A stretch of 44,417 nt of DNA, from contig DXAH01000009.1 in assembly GCA_019117105.1 (NCBI GenBank), forward strand, positions 1 to 44,417, in the 5' to 3' direction. The stretch is from Duodenibacillus intestinigallinarum. Lineage in GTDB: Bacteria > Pseudomonadota > Gammaproteobacteria > Burkholderiales > Burkholderiaceae_F. The position numbers and the translations under genes were made by a program. The notes under the pieces were generated by a model. That model saw only the letters and a list, made by a program, of their open reading frames with translations. It searched no databases and had not been told where the DNA came from. The stretch's first letter is position 1. Each line of letters starts with the position of its first letter. This document shows positions 6,949 through 14,829 of the stretch, in pieces.

Positions 6949-9900
6949 ATGAATCGGACATTTAAAGTTGTGTTTAACAAAGCCCGTGGAGCTTTGATGG
7001 TTGCTAACGAAGCAACTTCCTCGGTGCAGAAGAAGGGCGCGAAGCTACTTGTAACTACGGTAGTCGCTTCTGCTCTGTCCTGCGGTGTTATGGCAGCAGA
7101 CGTCACGGGGCAGGTCTCAGATCAGCAGACCTGGGGAGAAGGCACTGTCCTCAAGGGAGATGTTGTTTTAGATTCTGGAGCTCAGGTAATTGTTGAATCT
7201 GAGGTTGCCAACAAAGATAGAGAGTCAAATATCACGATCAACGATGGCGCAGTTCTGACTGTTGGCAGCGATAAGGCCGACATGGGGCTGTTCGTTGGTG
7301 GTGATTTCAATATAAATGGCGGCGAAGTGTCTGTTACGGGCACTGAAGAAGGTGGTCAGACACAGTCTGGCAACATTACAAAAGCTGCAGCGACTATCGG
7401 CGGCTATGACAACTTCAAGATGTCTGGCGGTACGCTGAATCTCACAAATGCTCGTGCTTGGGTGGGTTCTTGGACATCCAGTACAACAGGCAAAACTAAC
7501 TTCAATGAAATGGTTTTGTCGGGAGGTACGATAAATCTCGATAACGGTGGGATTACCGGCATGTCGGGTAAAGTCGACGAACAGCCTGTTGGCACCACAA
7601 TTCGCCTTTCCGGTTCGAATATCAATGTGAATGGTGGTCAACATAATGTGATCAACAGCTTGAACATTGAGATGAGTGCCGGCGAAATCAATGTTGCTGA
7701 AAAGACTTCTCTTCAGATTTCCACCTATAACAAAGATGGCCTTGAGTGGGGTTCTGAATATGATCAAGCCCCCAGTCAGAACTTCGTTATGACTGGCGGT
7801 AAATTGACCAACAATGGTTCGGTTGACGTTGATGCGAAACAATGGTCAATTCAGAATGCGACTGTTGTCAATAATGGTGACATGGATCTCGGAAATACAG
7901 ATCTTGTCATCGGTAGTGGTGGTCGCGTAGAAACAGCTTTGTCTTCAGATAGTTTCTTGGCTAAGACGGTAACCCTCAACGAAGGTGGCATATTCCATGT
8001 TGCAGGACTTAATTCGAATGCTGACAATGATGAAGAAGGTCCGAAAAATCGTCTGTTGATTGCTGGTACAACTCTGAATCTTGCTGGCGGTACTGTGCTT
8101 TTGGGTGAAGACGCAAAGGTGTTTAAGGGACATCTCAAGCTCGGTACATCAAGCATAGCTGGTGAGATGAATGTCGTTGCAGGAGCATACGAATTAGACA
8201 AGATGGAGTTTGGTTCGCATGCTGACAATGCTTTGACTATTGCTGACGGCACTTTGACTGTTCGCGAATTTGACGCCAGTAATGGCAAAACCACTGTGTC
8301 CGGCGGCGGTGTTCTTGCCTCTAAGGTGATCAAATACACCGAAGGTAGCGATGGTAAGGTTGAGCTTAAGGATGGCGGCACGCTTCGCACTTCCGGCAAG
8401 AACATCTTTGAACGGAGCGGCGAGGGCGAAGGCGCTTCTTGGGGATTGTCCGGTTTTGCGGAAGCAAACTTTACGGAAAATAGTGTCGACGAAGGCATTC
8501 TTGAAATTACCGATAGTTTCAAGGGATCTTTGACGGATCTTCGTAAAGCACAGGCAATGCTTGAAGGTACTACGCTGTACTTCAGCAACGTGACGTTGAC
8601 AGACGAAGAAATCACTTTCGATGAAAACAACGGTCTGACAACTGCCAATAAGGAAGTTACCGCAGGTGCTTCCAAAAACGGTACGACGACTCTGCAGCTT
8701 GGTTCTGAAAAGAATGTGGGCGTTGGTGCGATCCGCGTAGATGCTGATACGACTGTCATTTCCATTTCTGACAGTGACAACGCAACTGCCGGTGCATTGC
8801 TTATCAGCGGAATGCCCAATGGTGGCAATGTGATTACCGGTGTTGACAGCGTTGAGAAACTTACGACTACCGGCGCGATTCAGTTGGGTCTCAATGCTGG
8901 TTCGCAGGGCGTTGTGAATGCCAACTTGGTCAAAGCAGATGATGTTACAGTTCTTGGCAATTTCCGCTTGAATGATTTGGAAATCAACTCTCTGGATGTT
9001 GACCAAGGTGCTTTCCTGACGCTCAATAAATTGACGGGTAACGGACCTGCCAGTATTGAGGGTGGCCTGAGTGCGAACGTCATTGCTACCGAAACAACGG
9101 TTGAGAATGGTGGCGTTCTTGTGATTGGTGAACGTCAGGCGAAAGAATCTTCTGTTGAAGAAGGCGGAGAACAAGCTGGTTCCGAAGCAACCCAACAATT
9201 AATGTTGGCTAGTGTTCGTACGGGAGATGAACCTGCTGCTCCGACCCAACCTTCCGAGATGGTAGGCCAGATTCAGGACGTGGTTCATGGCGCTGTGGGT
9301 TCAGTGACGACTACCAATGCCAACGGAGCGGCAGCTCTGGTTGCCGCCGGATTCGATTCCACCAAACAGGCTGGTCTCTATATTGACGATACGATTGGGG
9401 TGGAATCAACCGGTACGTTGCTTGTAGGAACTGCTTCCCCTGTCAGTGGAAACGGCTCCGTAATACTGGCTGAGGATACGTTTGCCGTTATCAATGTTGG
9501 CGAGTTGGCTGGAAAAACGGTATTCGCAGCCAAAGAACTGAAGAGTGCTGCAACGATCGTTCTGGACAATGTCACAGGACTCGGAACGTTGACTTTGCTT
9601 GAGGGGGGAACGGTTAGCAATGAATATGAAAGCGAGATCCGTACTGCCTCGGCGCTATTTGACGCCCAGGTTAACGAGGAAGACAACAAGCTGATTGATA
9701 TTGCGTACAACAAAGGTGTTGCAGGCGACATCGATAGTGTTGTTGAAGGACTTGTAACCAAAGGTACTGATGTGAAGAACATGAACGTTCTGAACGCCCT
9801 CGCAAATAAGAACAACGGTTTTGTTGGTTCCGACAACAAGTTCACAGCATCTGGTATCCAGGCCGCCAAGGAATATCTGGCTGCGCCCGTTACAGCCGGT

Positions 9901-10743
9901 ACCTACAACATGGCCTACGACTCGATGGAATTGATTTCCAACGCGTTGATCCAGCGTAATCTGGATGCCAAGAAGGGCCTCGGTGTTTGGGCTGATGTCT
10001 TCTACGGTTCCAACGAATCCGATTCGCTCTACGGTGATTCCGGCTACAGCTCCGATATCTACGGTGGCATGCTCGGCGTTGACTTCGGCTTCGGTGAAGG
10101 CGCTCGCGTTGGTGCTGCTCTCTCGATCGGTAGCGGCGACGGCGACAGCGAAGGTTCCGTTTCCAAGTACTCGACCGATTCCGATTTCTGGGGTCTGTCC
10201 GTGTACGCCGGCAAGGACTTTGGCGGTTTGACCTTCACGGGCGATATGTCCTACCTGTGGCTTGACAACGATATCGGCGGTTCTGTTGCAGGTGCTTCTG
10301 CTTCCGAATCGCTTGACTCCACGGTCTTCTCGCTCGGTGTTCGCGCCGACTGGAAGGCATACGAAGGCAAGGTTCTGCAGGTTGTTCCGCACGCCGGTGT
10401 CCGTTGGGCATCCATTGACGTGGATGACTACCGCGGTCTGAGCATGGATAAGATGAACGTGATCGAAATGCCGATCGGTGTGACGGTCAAGGGCGTCTTT
10501 GAAACGGCTTCCGGTTGGCAGGTTGCTCCGGAAATCGACTTCACGGCTGCTCCGCAGATCGGCGACACCGAAGTTGAAACGATCATCGGCGACGTGGACG
10601 TCATCGACAATGTCTACAACGCGTCGATCGGTGTGAACGCCGGTACGGACGCCGTTCGCTTCGGCCTGAGCTACAAGTATGGCTTTGGCAACGACGGTCG
10701 TTCGAACAACACGTTCAACCTGAAGGCTTCCTATCTCTTCTAA
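6949..10743 (+). CDS. Autotransporter adhesin-like outer membrane protein (type Va secretion)
   Basis: This 1264-residue protein is predicted to carry its own passenger to the cell surface through a C-terminal beta-barrel. The N-terminus (MNRTFKVVFNKARGALMVAN) resembles the extended signal peptide region of large autotransporters. A hydrophobic core follows, with a likely cleavage after VMA (residue 49). The passenger (about 50-985) is rich in Gly, Asn, Thr and Val, with recurring LSGGTINL/MSGGTLNL-type units typical of a beta-helix. A final region from about residue 990 (GLGVWADVFYG onward) is an autotransporter barrel ending in the canonical terminal Phe (ASYLF). ATG 6949 has AAGGAG 6 bases upstream. 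Passenger codons look more AT-rich than barrel codons. The passenger ligand is unknown. The gene interrupts trmD-rplS and is driven by a promoter with a G tract. Confidence 0.93.
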   Translation: MNRTFKVVFNKARGALMVANEATSSVQKKGAKLLVTTVVASALSCGVMAADVTGQVSDQQTWGEGTVLKGDVVLDSGAQVIVESEVANKDRESNITINDGAVLTVGSDKADMGLFVGGDFNINGGEVSVTGTEEGGQTQSGNITKAAATIGGYDNFKMSGGTLNLTNARAWVGSWTSSTTGKTNFNEMVLSGGTINLDNGGITGMSGKVDEQPVGTTIRLSGSNINVNGGQHNVINSLNIEMSAGEINVAEKTSLQISTYNKDGLEWGSEYDQAPSQNFVMTGGKLTNNGSVDVDAKQWSIQNATVVNNGDMDLGNTDLVIGSGGRVETALSSDSFLAKTVTLNEGGIFHVAGLNSNADNDEEGPKNRLLIAGTTLNLAGGTVLLGEDAKVFKGHLKLGTSSIAGEMNVVAGAYELDKMEFGSHADNALTIADGTLTVREFDASNGKTTVSGGGVLASKVIKYTEGSDGKVELKDGGTLRTSGKNIFERSGEGEGASWGLSGFAEANFTENSVDEGILEITDSFKGSLTDLRKAQAMLEGTTLYFSNVTLTDEEITFDENNGLTTANKEVTAGASKNGTTTLQLGSEKNVGVGAIRVDADTTVISISDSDNATAGALLISGMPNGGNVITGVDSVEKLTTTGAIQLGLNAGSQGVVNANLVKADDVTVLGNFRLNDLEINSLDVDQGAFLTLNKLTGNGPASIEGGLSANVIATETTVENGGVLVIGERQAKESSVEEGGEQAGSEATQQLMLASVRTGDEPAAPTQPSEMVGQIQDVVHGAVGSVTTTNANGAAALVAAGFDSTKQAGLYIDDTIGVESTGTLLVGTASPVSGNGSVILAEDTFAVINVGELAGKTVFAAKELKSAATIVLDNVTGLGTLTLLEGGTVSNEYESEIRTASALFDAQVNEEDNKLIDIAYNKGVAGDIDSVVEGLVTKGTDVKNMNVLNALANKNNGFVGSDNKFTASGIQAAKEYLAAPVTAGTYNMAYDSMELISNALIQRNLDAKKGLGVWADVFYGSNESDSLYGDSGYSSDIYGGMLGVDFGFGEGARVGAALSIGSGDGDSEGSVSKYSTDSDFWGLSVYAGKDFGGLTFTGDMSYLWLDNDIGGSVAGASASESLDSTVFSLGVRADWKAYEGKVLQVVPHAGVRWASIDVDDYRGLSMDKMNVIEMPIGVTVKGVFETASGWQVAPEIDFTAAPQIGDTEVETIIGDVDVIDNVYNASIGVNAGTDAVRFGLSYKYGFGNDGRSNNTFNLKASYLF

Positions 10744-10764
10744 TCGGAAGAGCATTTGGGCCAT

Positions 10765-10797
10765 CGCAGGGTTCATGCCTCGTGCATGAGCCTTGCG
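10765..10797 (+). other. 14-bp hairpin after the autotransporter gene
   Basis: CGCAGGGTTCATGC (10765-10778) pairs with GCATGAGCCTTGCG (10784-10797) with two G-U pairs and a 5-base loop. No T tract follows. It may protect the 3' end of the autotransporter mRNA, with the terminator at 10818 ending transcription. Confidence 0.5.
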
Positions 10798-10817
10798 GCA
10801 AAGCTTGAAACTTTGGG

Positions 10818-10865
10818 CGGGAGCATACGCGAGAGACTAGCTTGAGCGTGTGTCCCGTTTTTTTT
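10818..10865 (+). terminator. Rho-independent terminator after the autotransporter gene
   Basis: CGGGA(G)CATACGC (10818-10830) pairs with GCGTGTGTCCCG (10846-10857), with one bulge and one G-U pair, and is followed by eight T. It separates the autotransporter from the small downstream gene. Confidence 0.8.
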
Positions 10866-10882
10866 CAATGGAGGTGTCGGTT

Positions 10883-11161
10883 TTGGCGCAAGTGTCACAG
10901 GGACGCAGGATGCCAAAGGGTTACATCTACTACGACAAATCCTCCAAAGGCGGCAAGTACCGTCACAACCGATGGTGTGCAGAGATCTATTTCGCAAACG
11001 TTCGTCTGAGAAAAAGAAGTTGTGATCGAACAGAGTTAGAGCGTTGGCTCGAACTGGTGTCGACGACGATTCGCAAAAGCCTGATCTGGCAGATCGACGA
11101 GGCCTCTTCGGAGGCTATCCGTGAAGCAATGCTCGAGCTCAAGCACCTCGGTGAGAAGTGA
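10883..11161 (+). CDS. Small AP2/integrase-arm-like basic protein, possible DNA-binding protein
   Basis: A 92-residue, strongly basic protein of unknown function. Residues 13-57 have the layout of AP2-like or integrase arm-type DNA-binding domains: three short strands (GYIYYDKSS, RWCAEIYF, VRLRKRS) and then a helix (RTELERWLELV). A second helical part follows (EASSEAIREAMLEL). I assign the fold from this pattern only; no family was matched. Start choice is uncertain. TTG 10883 has GGAGG 8 bases upstream; ATG 10868 and ATG 10910 (AGGGA upstream) are alternatives, and a GTG at 10850 lies inside the terminator stem and is rejected. It sits between the phase-variable autotransporter and rplS, so a role in controlling the autotransporter is possible but untested. 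Confidence 0.6.
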   Translation: MAQVSQGRRMPKGYIYYDKSSKGGKYRHNRWCAEIYFANVRLRKRSCDRTELERWLELVSTTIRKSLIWQIDEASSEAIREAMLELKHLGEK

Positions 11162-11192
11162 GGCTTTGCTGAGAAATGAATTTTGGCAAGAG

Positions 11193-11221
11193 TGGAATTT
11201 TCCCAATCAATTCAATATAAT
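11193..11221 (+). promoter_or_regulatory. Promoter of rplS
   Basis: A consensus TATAAT (11216-11221) has a weak -35 candidate TGGAAT (11193-11198) 17 bases upstream. Transcription would start near 11228. A second possible promoter (TTGGTC at 11264, TATAAA at 11289, 19-base spacer) is weaker. Confidence 0.55.
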
Positions 11222-11224
11222 CAC

Positions 11225-11265
11225 GCGTTCCTTGGTGCTTTCTGCTCACCTTGGAACGCTTTTTT
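11225..11265 (+). terminator. Terminator overlapping the rplS transcription start
   Basis: GCGTTCC (11225-11231) pairs with GGAACGC (11253-11259), with an inner GGTG/CACC stem, and is followed by TTTTTT. It should stop transcripts arriving from the AP2-like gene. A transcript starting near 11228 would lack most of the 5' arm and so escape it. Confidence 0.8.
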
Positions 11266-11364
11266 GGTCAATCGTCTCGTTTGAGACATATAAAGGTTCC
11301 ATCCTCTGGACGGCTGCAGAAACAACTGAAAAGATGCCGCCGCATGATGGTCACGGAGTTAAAA

Positions 11365-11754
11365 ATGAACATCATTCACACCCTGGAACAGGAAGAGATC
11401 GCTCGCCTGTCCGCTGGCAAGACCATCCCTGAATTCCGCGCAGGCGACACCGTCAACGTTCTCGTGAACGTGATCGAAGGTTCCCGCAAGCGTACTCAGG
11501 CCTACGAAGGCGTGGTTATCGCCAAGCGCAACCGTGGTCTCAACAGCTCCTTCATCGTTCGTAAGATTTCGAGCGGCGAAGGTGTTGAACGTACGTTCCA
11601 GCTCTACTCGCCGACGATTGCTTCCATCGAAGTCAAGCGCCGCGGCGATGTGCGTCGTGCCAAGCTCTACTACCTGCGCGAACGTTCCGGCAAGGCTGCT
11701 CGCATCCGCGAACTCCTCGTCCGCAAGGAAAACGTGCAGGCTGCTGCTGAATAA
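11365..11754 (+). CDS. rplS: 50S ribosomal protein L19
   Basis: L19 lies at the 30S-50S interface and contributes to intersubunit bridges. The 129-residue product has the conserved N-terminus (MNIIHTLEQEEI), the FRAGDTVNV and YEGVVIAKRNRGLNSSF segments, and VKRRGDVRRAKLYYLR near the C-terminus. ATG 11365 is supported by GGAG at 11355-11358; in-frame starts further upstream (for example 11251) fall in the leader hairpin region and are rejected. It is normally the last gene of the rpsP operon, but here it has its own promoter and a leader of about 140 bases. Confidence 0.98.
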   Translation: MNIIHTLEQEEIARLSAGKTIPEFRAGDTVNVLVNVIEGSRKRTQAYEGVVIAKRNRGLNSSFIVRKISSGEGVERTFQLYSPTIASIEVKRRGDVRRAKLYYLRERSGKAARIRELLVRKENVQAAAE

Positions 11755-11776
11755 TTTCAGCCGGACACACGAAATG

Positions 11777-11837
11777 AAGGCGGCCTCGTCCGCCTTTGGA
11801 AAGCCTCGTGAAGTGATTTGCTTTGCGGGGCTTTTTT
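11777..11837 (+). terminator. Terminator region after rplS
   Basis: There are two successive hairpins. AAGGCGG/CCGCCTT (11777-11783 with 11790-11796) has a short T run. AAAGCCTCG/CGGGGCTTT (11800-11808 with 11826-11834) is followed by six T in total; the second is the likely main terminator. Confidence 0.8.
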
Positions 11838-11972
11838 GCATCTGCAAAAAAACGAAAAATTTCTCATCAGAACCGTCCCGAGAGGCCGTAGATGCGGCTT
11901 GCTTCGCTACAATCGCAGTGCATATCAATGGTCGCCTGTTCATAGGCCGGCCGGTAAACATGGGGGAGAATC

Positions 11973-12479
11973 ATGTTGGTTGTCGGATTTACCGGCCATT
12001 CAGGGTCGGGCAAAACCACACTGATTGAGAAAGTGCTTGAAGCATTGATCTCGCGCGATCGCAAAGTGTCGGCGATCAAAAGCAGCCATCACGGCACCGA
12101 TATTGACGTACCGGGCAAAGACAGTTATCGCTTTCGCCAAGCCGGCGCTCAGGAAGTGGTTCTGGTGAGTGATCAACGCTGGGCTTTGATGCGAGAGACC
12201 GAAGAGCCGGTGTCGCTCAAGGAAATTCTTTCGCGTTTGTCTCCGGTCGACATCGTTCTCGTCGAAGGTTATAAGAGCGAAGAAAACATTCCGCACATTC
12301 TGGTGCACCGCAAGGACGCCGGTTTGCAAGCGCCCGTCTTGACATCAAGCGTTGTGGCGGTTGCTACCGACGATGATTCGCTCGCTCTGCCTGAAGGCAT
12401 CGCCAAACTTGATGTGAACAACCCCGTTGCCGTTGCCAATTTTGTCGTTTCTCTGAAGGCTAATCGTGATCACCTATAA
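11973..12479 (+). CDS. mobB: Molybdopterin-guanine dinucleotide biosynthesis adaptor MobB
   Basis: MobB is a GTP-binding protein that assists MobA in attaching GMP to molybdopterin. The 168-residue product begins MLVVGFTGHSGSGKTTLIEK, an N-terminal P-loop (GHSGSGKT). It has the SSHHGTDIDVPGKDSYR segment and VDIVLVEGYKSE, both typical of MobB. The start is supported by GGGGGAG shortly upstream. It overlaps moeA by 14 bases, so the two are translationally coupled. It opens a Moco gene run (mobB-moeA-moaD-moaE); mobA, moaA and moaC are not in this window. Confidence 0.94.
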   Translation: MLVVGFTGHSGSGKTTLIEKVLEALISRDRKVSAIKSSHHGTDIDVPGKDSYRFRQAGAQEVVLVSDQRWALMRETEEPVSLKEILSRLSPVDIVLVEGYKSEENIPHILVHRKDAGLQAPVLTSSVVAVATDDDSLALPEGIAKLDVNNPVAVANFVVSLKANRDHL

Positions 12480-13674
12480 CGAAGCGCTCCAACTCTTTTT
12501 AAACCACGCTCGTGTGGCAGTTGGCACGGAAACGGTGCCGACGCTCTACGCCGAAGGCCGTGTTCTTGCCGAAGACGTAGTGAGTTCCATTGATGTTCCC
12601 GCCTGGGACAATTCGCAGATGGACGGCTACGCGGTCTTTAGCGACGATCTTGCCAAAGCTTCGTCCGAGACGCCTGTTGATCTGCCCGTCTCGCAGCGTA
12701 TTCCTGCCGGCACGTCCGGTCAGGCGCTCTGTCGCGGTACGACGGCTCGTATCTTTACCGGTGCGCCGATTCCCGCTCAGGCTGATGCGGTGGTGGCTCA
12801 GGAAGACATGACCGTCAACGAAGACGGCTCCATCCGTTTCACAAAGCCCGTGGTACCCGGCACGTGGGTGCGTCGCCGCGCATGCGACATAGCTTCGGGA
12901 AGTGTGGTTGCAGAAGCCGGCCGTGTGCTGGAACCGGCTGTGCTCGGTCTTGTGGCAAGCGTCGGGTGCGGTTACGTCAAGGTTTACCGTCATCTGCGCG
13001 TCGGCGTGTTCTTTTCAGGTTCCGAACTGGTGGCGCCGGGTGAACCTCTGCCCGAAGGCGGCATCTACAACTCCAATCGCTATACGATCCGCGCTCTTTT
13101 GAAGCGCCTTGACTGCGAGGTCTATGATCTCGGCAGCATTCCCGATACGCTGCAGGCCACGCGCGAAGCGTTCGAGCGCGCCGCCAAGACGGCTGACGTC
13201 ATCATCAGCTCCGGCGGCATGAGCGTGGGTGAGGAAGATCATATTAAGCCCGCCGTGGAGTCGCTCGGTCGCATCGACATGTGGCGAGTGGCGTTGAAGC
13301 CCGGCAAACCCGTTGCCTTGGGTGAAGTGCTGGGCAAGCCTTTTATCGGTCTTCCCGGCAACCCCGTGTCGAGTTTTGTGACGTTCCTGCTCCTGGCGCG
13401 TCCGTACCTTCTGAAGCTTCAGGGACGCAAGGACGTGCAGGCGATGCCTGCTCAGATTCGGGCGGATTTCGATTGGACCAAACCCGGCGCCCGCGAAGAG
13501 TTCGTTCGTGTACGTCGCAACGACAAGGGCGGCCTCGATCTCTACCACACGCAAAACAGCCAGGTGCTCACGAGCTGCGCCTGGGCCGACGGTCTGGTGG
13601 ATATTCCCGCCGGCTCGACCGTGAAGAAGGGCGACGTGGTGCTCTATTACCCGTTTGGGGACCTCTTTAAGTAA
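12466..13674 (+). CDS. moeA: Molybdopterin molybdenumtransferase MoeA
   Basis: MoeA inserts molybdate into adenylylated molybdopterin to give active Moco. The 402-residue product has the standard domains: an N-terminal segment with PAWDNSQMDGYAV, a beta-rich domain with GTTARIFTGAPIP and ADAVVAQED, and the MogA-like domain with SSGGMSVGEEDH. A C-terminal domain with GLPGNPVSSFVTF follows. The GTG start at 12466 lies inside the end of mobB, and the first residues (MITYNEALQLFL) match the family's usual N-terminus. The moaD start follows the stop by 10 bases, which indicates one operon. Confidence 0.96.
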   Translation: MITYNEALQLFLNHARVAVGTETVPTLYAEGRVLAEDVVSSIDVPAWDNSQMDGYAVFSDDLAKASSETPVDLPVSQRIPAGTSGQALCRGTTARIFTGAPIPAQADAVVAQEDMTVNEDGSIRFTKPVVPGTWVRRRACDIASGSVVAEAGRVLEPAVLGLVASVGCGYVKVYRHLRVGVFFSGSELVAPGEPLPEGGIYNSNRYTIRALLKRLDCEVYDLGSIPDTLQATREAFERAAKTADVIISSGGMSVGEEDHIKPAVESLGRIDMWRVALKPGKPVALGEVLGKPFIGLPGNPVSSFVTFLLLARPYLLKLQGRKDVQAMPAQIRADFDWTKPGAREEFVRVRRNDKGGLDLYHTQNSQVLTSCAWADGLVDIPAGSTVKKGDVVLYYPFGDLFK

Positions 13675-13684
13675 AGAATAAAAA

Positions 13685-13939
13685 GTGAAAATTGAAGTGA
13701 AATACTTTGCGCTGTTGCGCGAAGCCGTGGCCGTTGACACCGAAACGATCGAACTGGAAGCTGCCGCAGCGACCGTCAACGATGTGCGCGAAAAGCTCTG
13801 CGAAGATCCTTCTCACCGTACGGCCTTTGAAACCGTCAAACGCATCCGCGCTGCCGTCAACGGTGAAATGGCGCCGATGACGGCGGAAGTCAAGGATGGC
13901 GACGTCGTGGCTTTTTTCCCGCCCGTTACCGGAGGCTAA
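13685..13939 (+). CDS. moaD: Molybdopterin synthase sulfur carrier subunit MoaD
   Basis: MoaD is a ubiquitin-fold protein that carries sulfur as a C-terminal thiocarboxylate to MoaE. The 84-residue product begins MKIEVKYFALLREAV, has AAVNGEMAPMTAEVKDGDVVAFFPPV, and ends in the essential Gly-Gly (VTGG). The GTG start at 13685 follows moeA by 10 bases. The stop lies 4 bases before the moaE ATG, and the moaE ribosome binding site GGAGG is within the last codons of moaD, so the two subunits are coupled. Confidence 0.95.
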   Translation: MKIEVKYFALLREAVAVDTETIELEAAAATVNDVREKLCEDPSHRTAFETVKRIRAAVNGEMAPMTAEVKDGDVVAFFPPVTGG

Positions 13940-13943
13940 CGGC

Positions 13944-14399
13944 ATGGCACCCATTACGAAGATTCGTGTCAGTCACGATGATTTCGACGTATCCGAGGAA
14001 ATCGCTGCCCTCGAGCGAGAGGGACGCAATGCGGGCGCCGTGGTGACTTTCACCGGCGTTGTGCGCAGCGACGACGGTGTGACGGCAATGCACCTTGAGC
14101 ACTATCCGGAGATGACCGAAAAGAGTCTTGCGCGCATTGTCGAAAAAGCACGTGAGCGTTGGGACATCGAAGACGCGGTGGTCATTCATCGCGTAGGTGA
14201 ACTCAAGGCGGGTGACCGCATTGTTCTGACGGTCGTGACATCCGCACACCGCCGCGAAGCATTTGAAGCCAGCGAATTCATCATGGATTGGCTCAAGACT
14301 GAAGCGCCCTTCTGGAAAAAGGAAGTCACCCCGCAAGGCGGCCGTTGGGTGGATGCCCGCGAAAGCGATGAACTCGCTAAGAATCGCTGGGGTGAGTGA
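13944..14399 (+). CDS. moaE: Molybdopterin synthase catalytic subunit MoaE
   Basis: MoaE pairs with MoaD to add two sulfurs to cyclic pyranopterin monophosphate and form molybdopterin. The 151-residue product shows GAVVTFTGVVRSDD, LEHYPEMTEKSL, VVIHRVGELKAGDRIVLT and SAHRREAFEASEFIMDWLK with a downstream KKE, the conserved and catalytic regions of the family. ATG 13944 has GGAGG at 13931-13935. Its stop TGA is immediately followed by the start of crcB. Confidence 0.96.
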   Translation: MAPITKIRVSHDDFDVSEEIAALEREGRNAGAVVTFTGVVRSDDGVTAMHLEHYPEMTEKSLARIVEKARERWDIEDAVVIHRVGELKAGDRIVLTVVTSAHRREAFEASEFIMDWLKTEAPFWKKEVTPQGGRWVDARESDELAKNRWGE

Positions 14400-14401
14400 G
14401 G

Positions 14402-14803
14402 ATGGTGACGCGTGACGGAGCCCTGTGGGCCGTGTTGCTTGCCGTTGGTACCGGGGCAGCACTGGGCGCCTGCGGCCGTTGGGCGTTGAGTTACGTCTTC
14501 AATAGCCGTATTGCGCTGCTGCCGCTCGGGACATTGCTGTGCAATCTGTTGGGCGGCCTGTTGATCGGAGCGCTCACGGCTTGGTTTTCAACGCATCTGC
14601 AGGTTTCTCCCATGTGGAGGCTCTTTCTCGTGACGGGCCTTTTGGGAGGTCTGACGACTTTTTCAACCTTTTCGGCCGAGGGCGTGCAGATGATGATGGC
14701 CGGCGACTGGATGCGCGCATTGGCGCACAGCTGCCTGCATTTGTTCGGTTCGTTTGCCGCAACTGCGGTGGGTTTTGCGCTGGTTCGGCAACTGACGGCC
14801 TGA
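14402..14803 (+). CDS. crcB: Fluoride ion channel CrcB/Fluc
   Basis: Fluc proteins form dual-topology dimers that export fluoride across the inner membrane. The 133-residue product has four predicted transmembrane helices. Diagnostic motifs are visible: GACGRW in helix 1, TLLCNLLGG with the conserved Asn in helix 2, and GLLGGLTTFSTFSAE, the Phe-box and sodium-site segment of helix 3. I chose ATG 14402, 2 bases after the moaE stop; a GTG at 14396 overlapping that stop is an alternative. No fluoride riboswitch is possible in the 2-base gap, so it is expressed with the Moco genes. Confidence 0.93.
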   Translation: MVTRDGALWAVLLAVGTGAALGACGRWALSYVFNSRIALLPLGTLLCNLLGGLLIGALTAWFSTHLQVSPMWRLFLVTGLLGGLTTFSTFSAEGVQMMMAGDWMRALAHSCLHLFGSFAATAVGFALVRQLTA

Positions 14804-14829
14804 CGAAGGAAGTTTTTGAGGAGAGAGGT

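Noticed and set aside
7225..10776. Several long minus-strand open frames inside the autotransporter gene
   Set aside because: The repetitive composition of the passenger keeps the opposite strand open. None has a ribosome binding site with a plausible start or a recognisable domain.
10850..10882. GTG at 10850 or ATG at 10868 as the start of the AP2-like gene
   Set aside because: The GTG is inside the terminator stem. The ATG is 2 bases after the T tract without a ribosome binding site, although it cannot be fully excluded.
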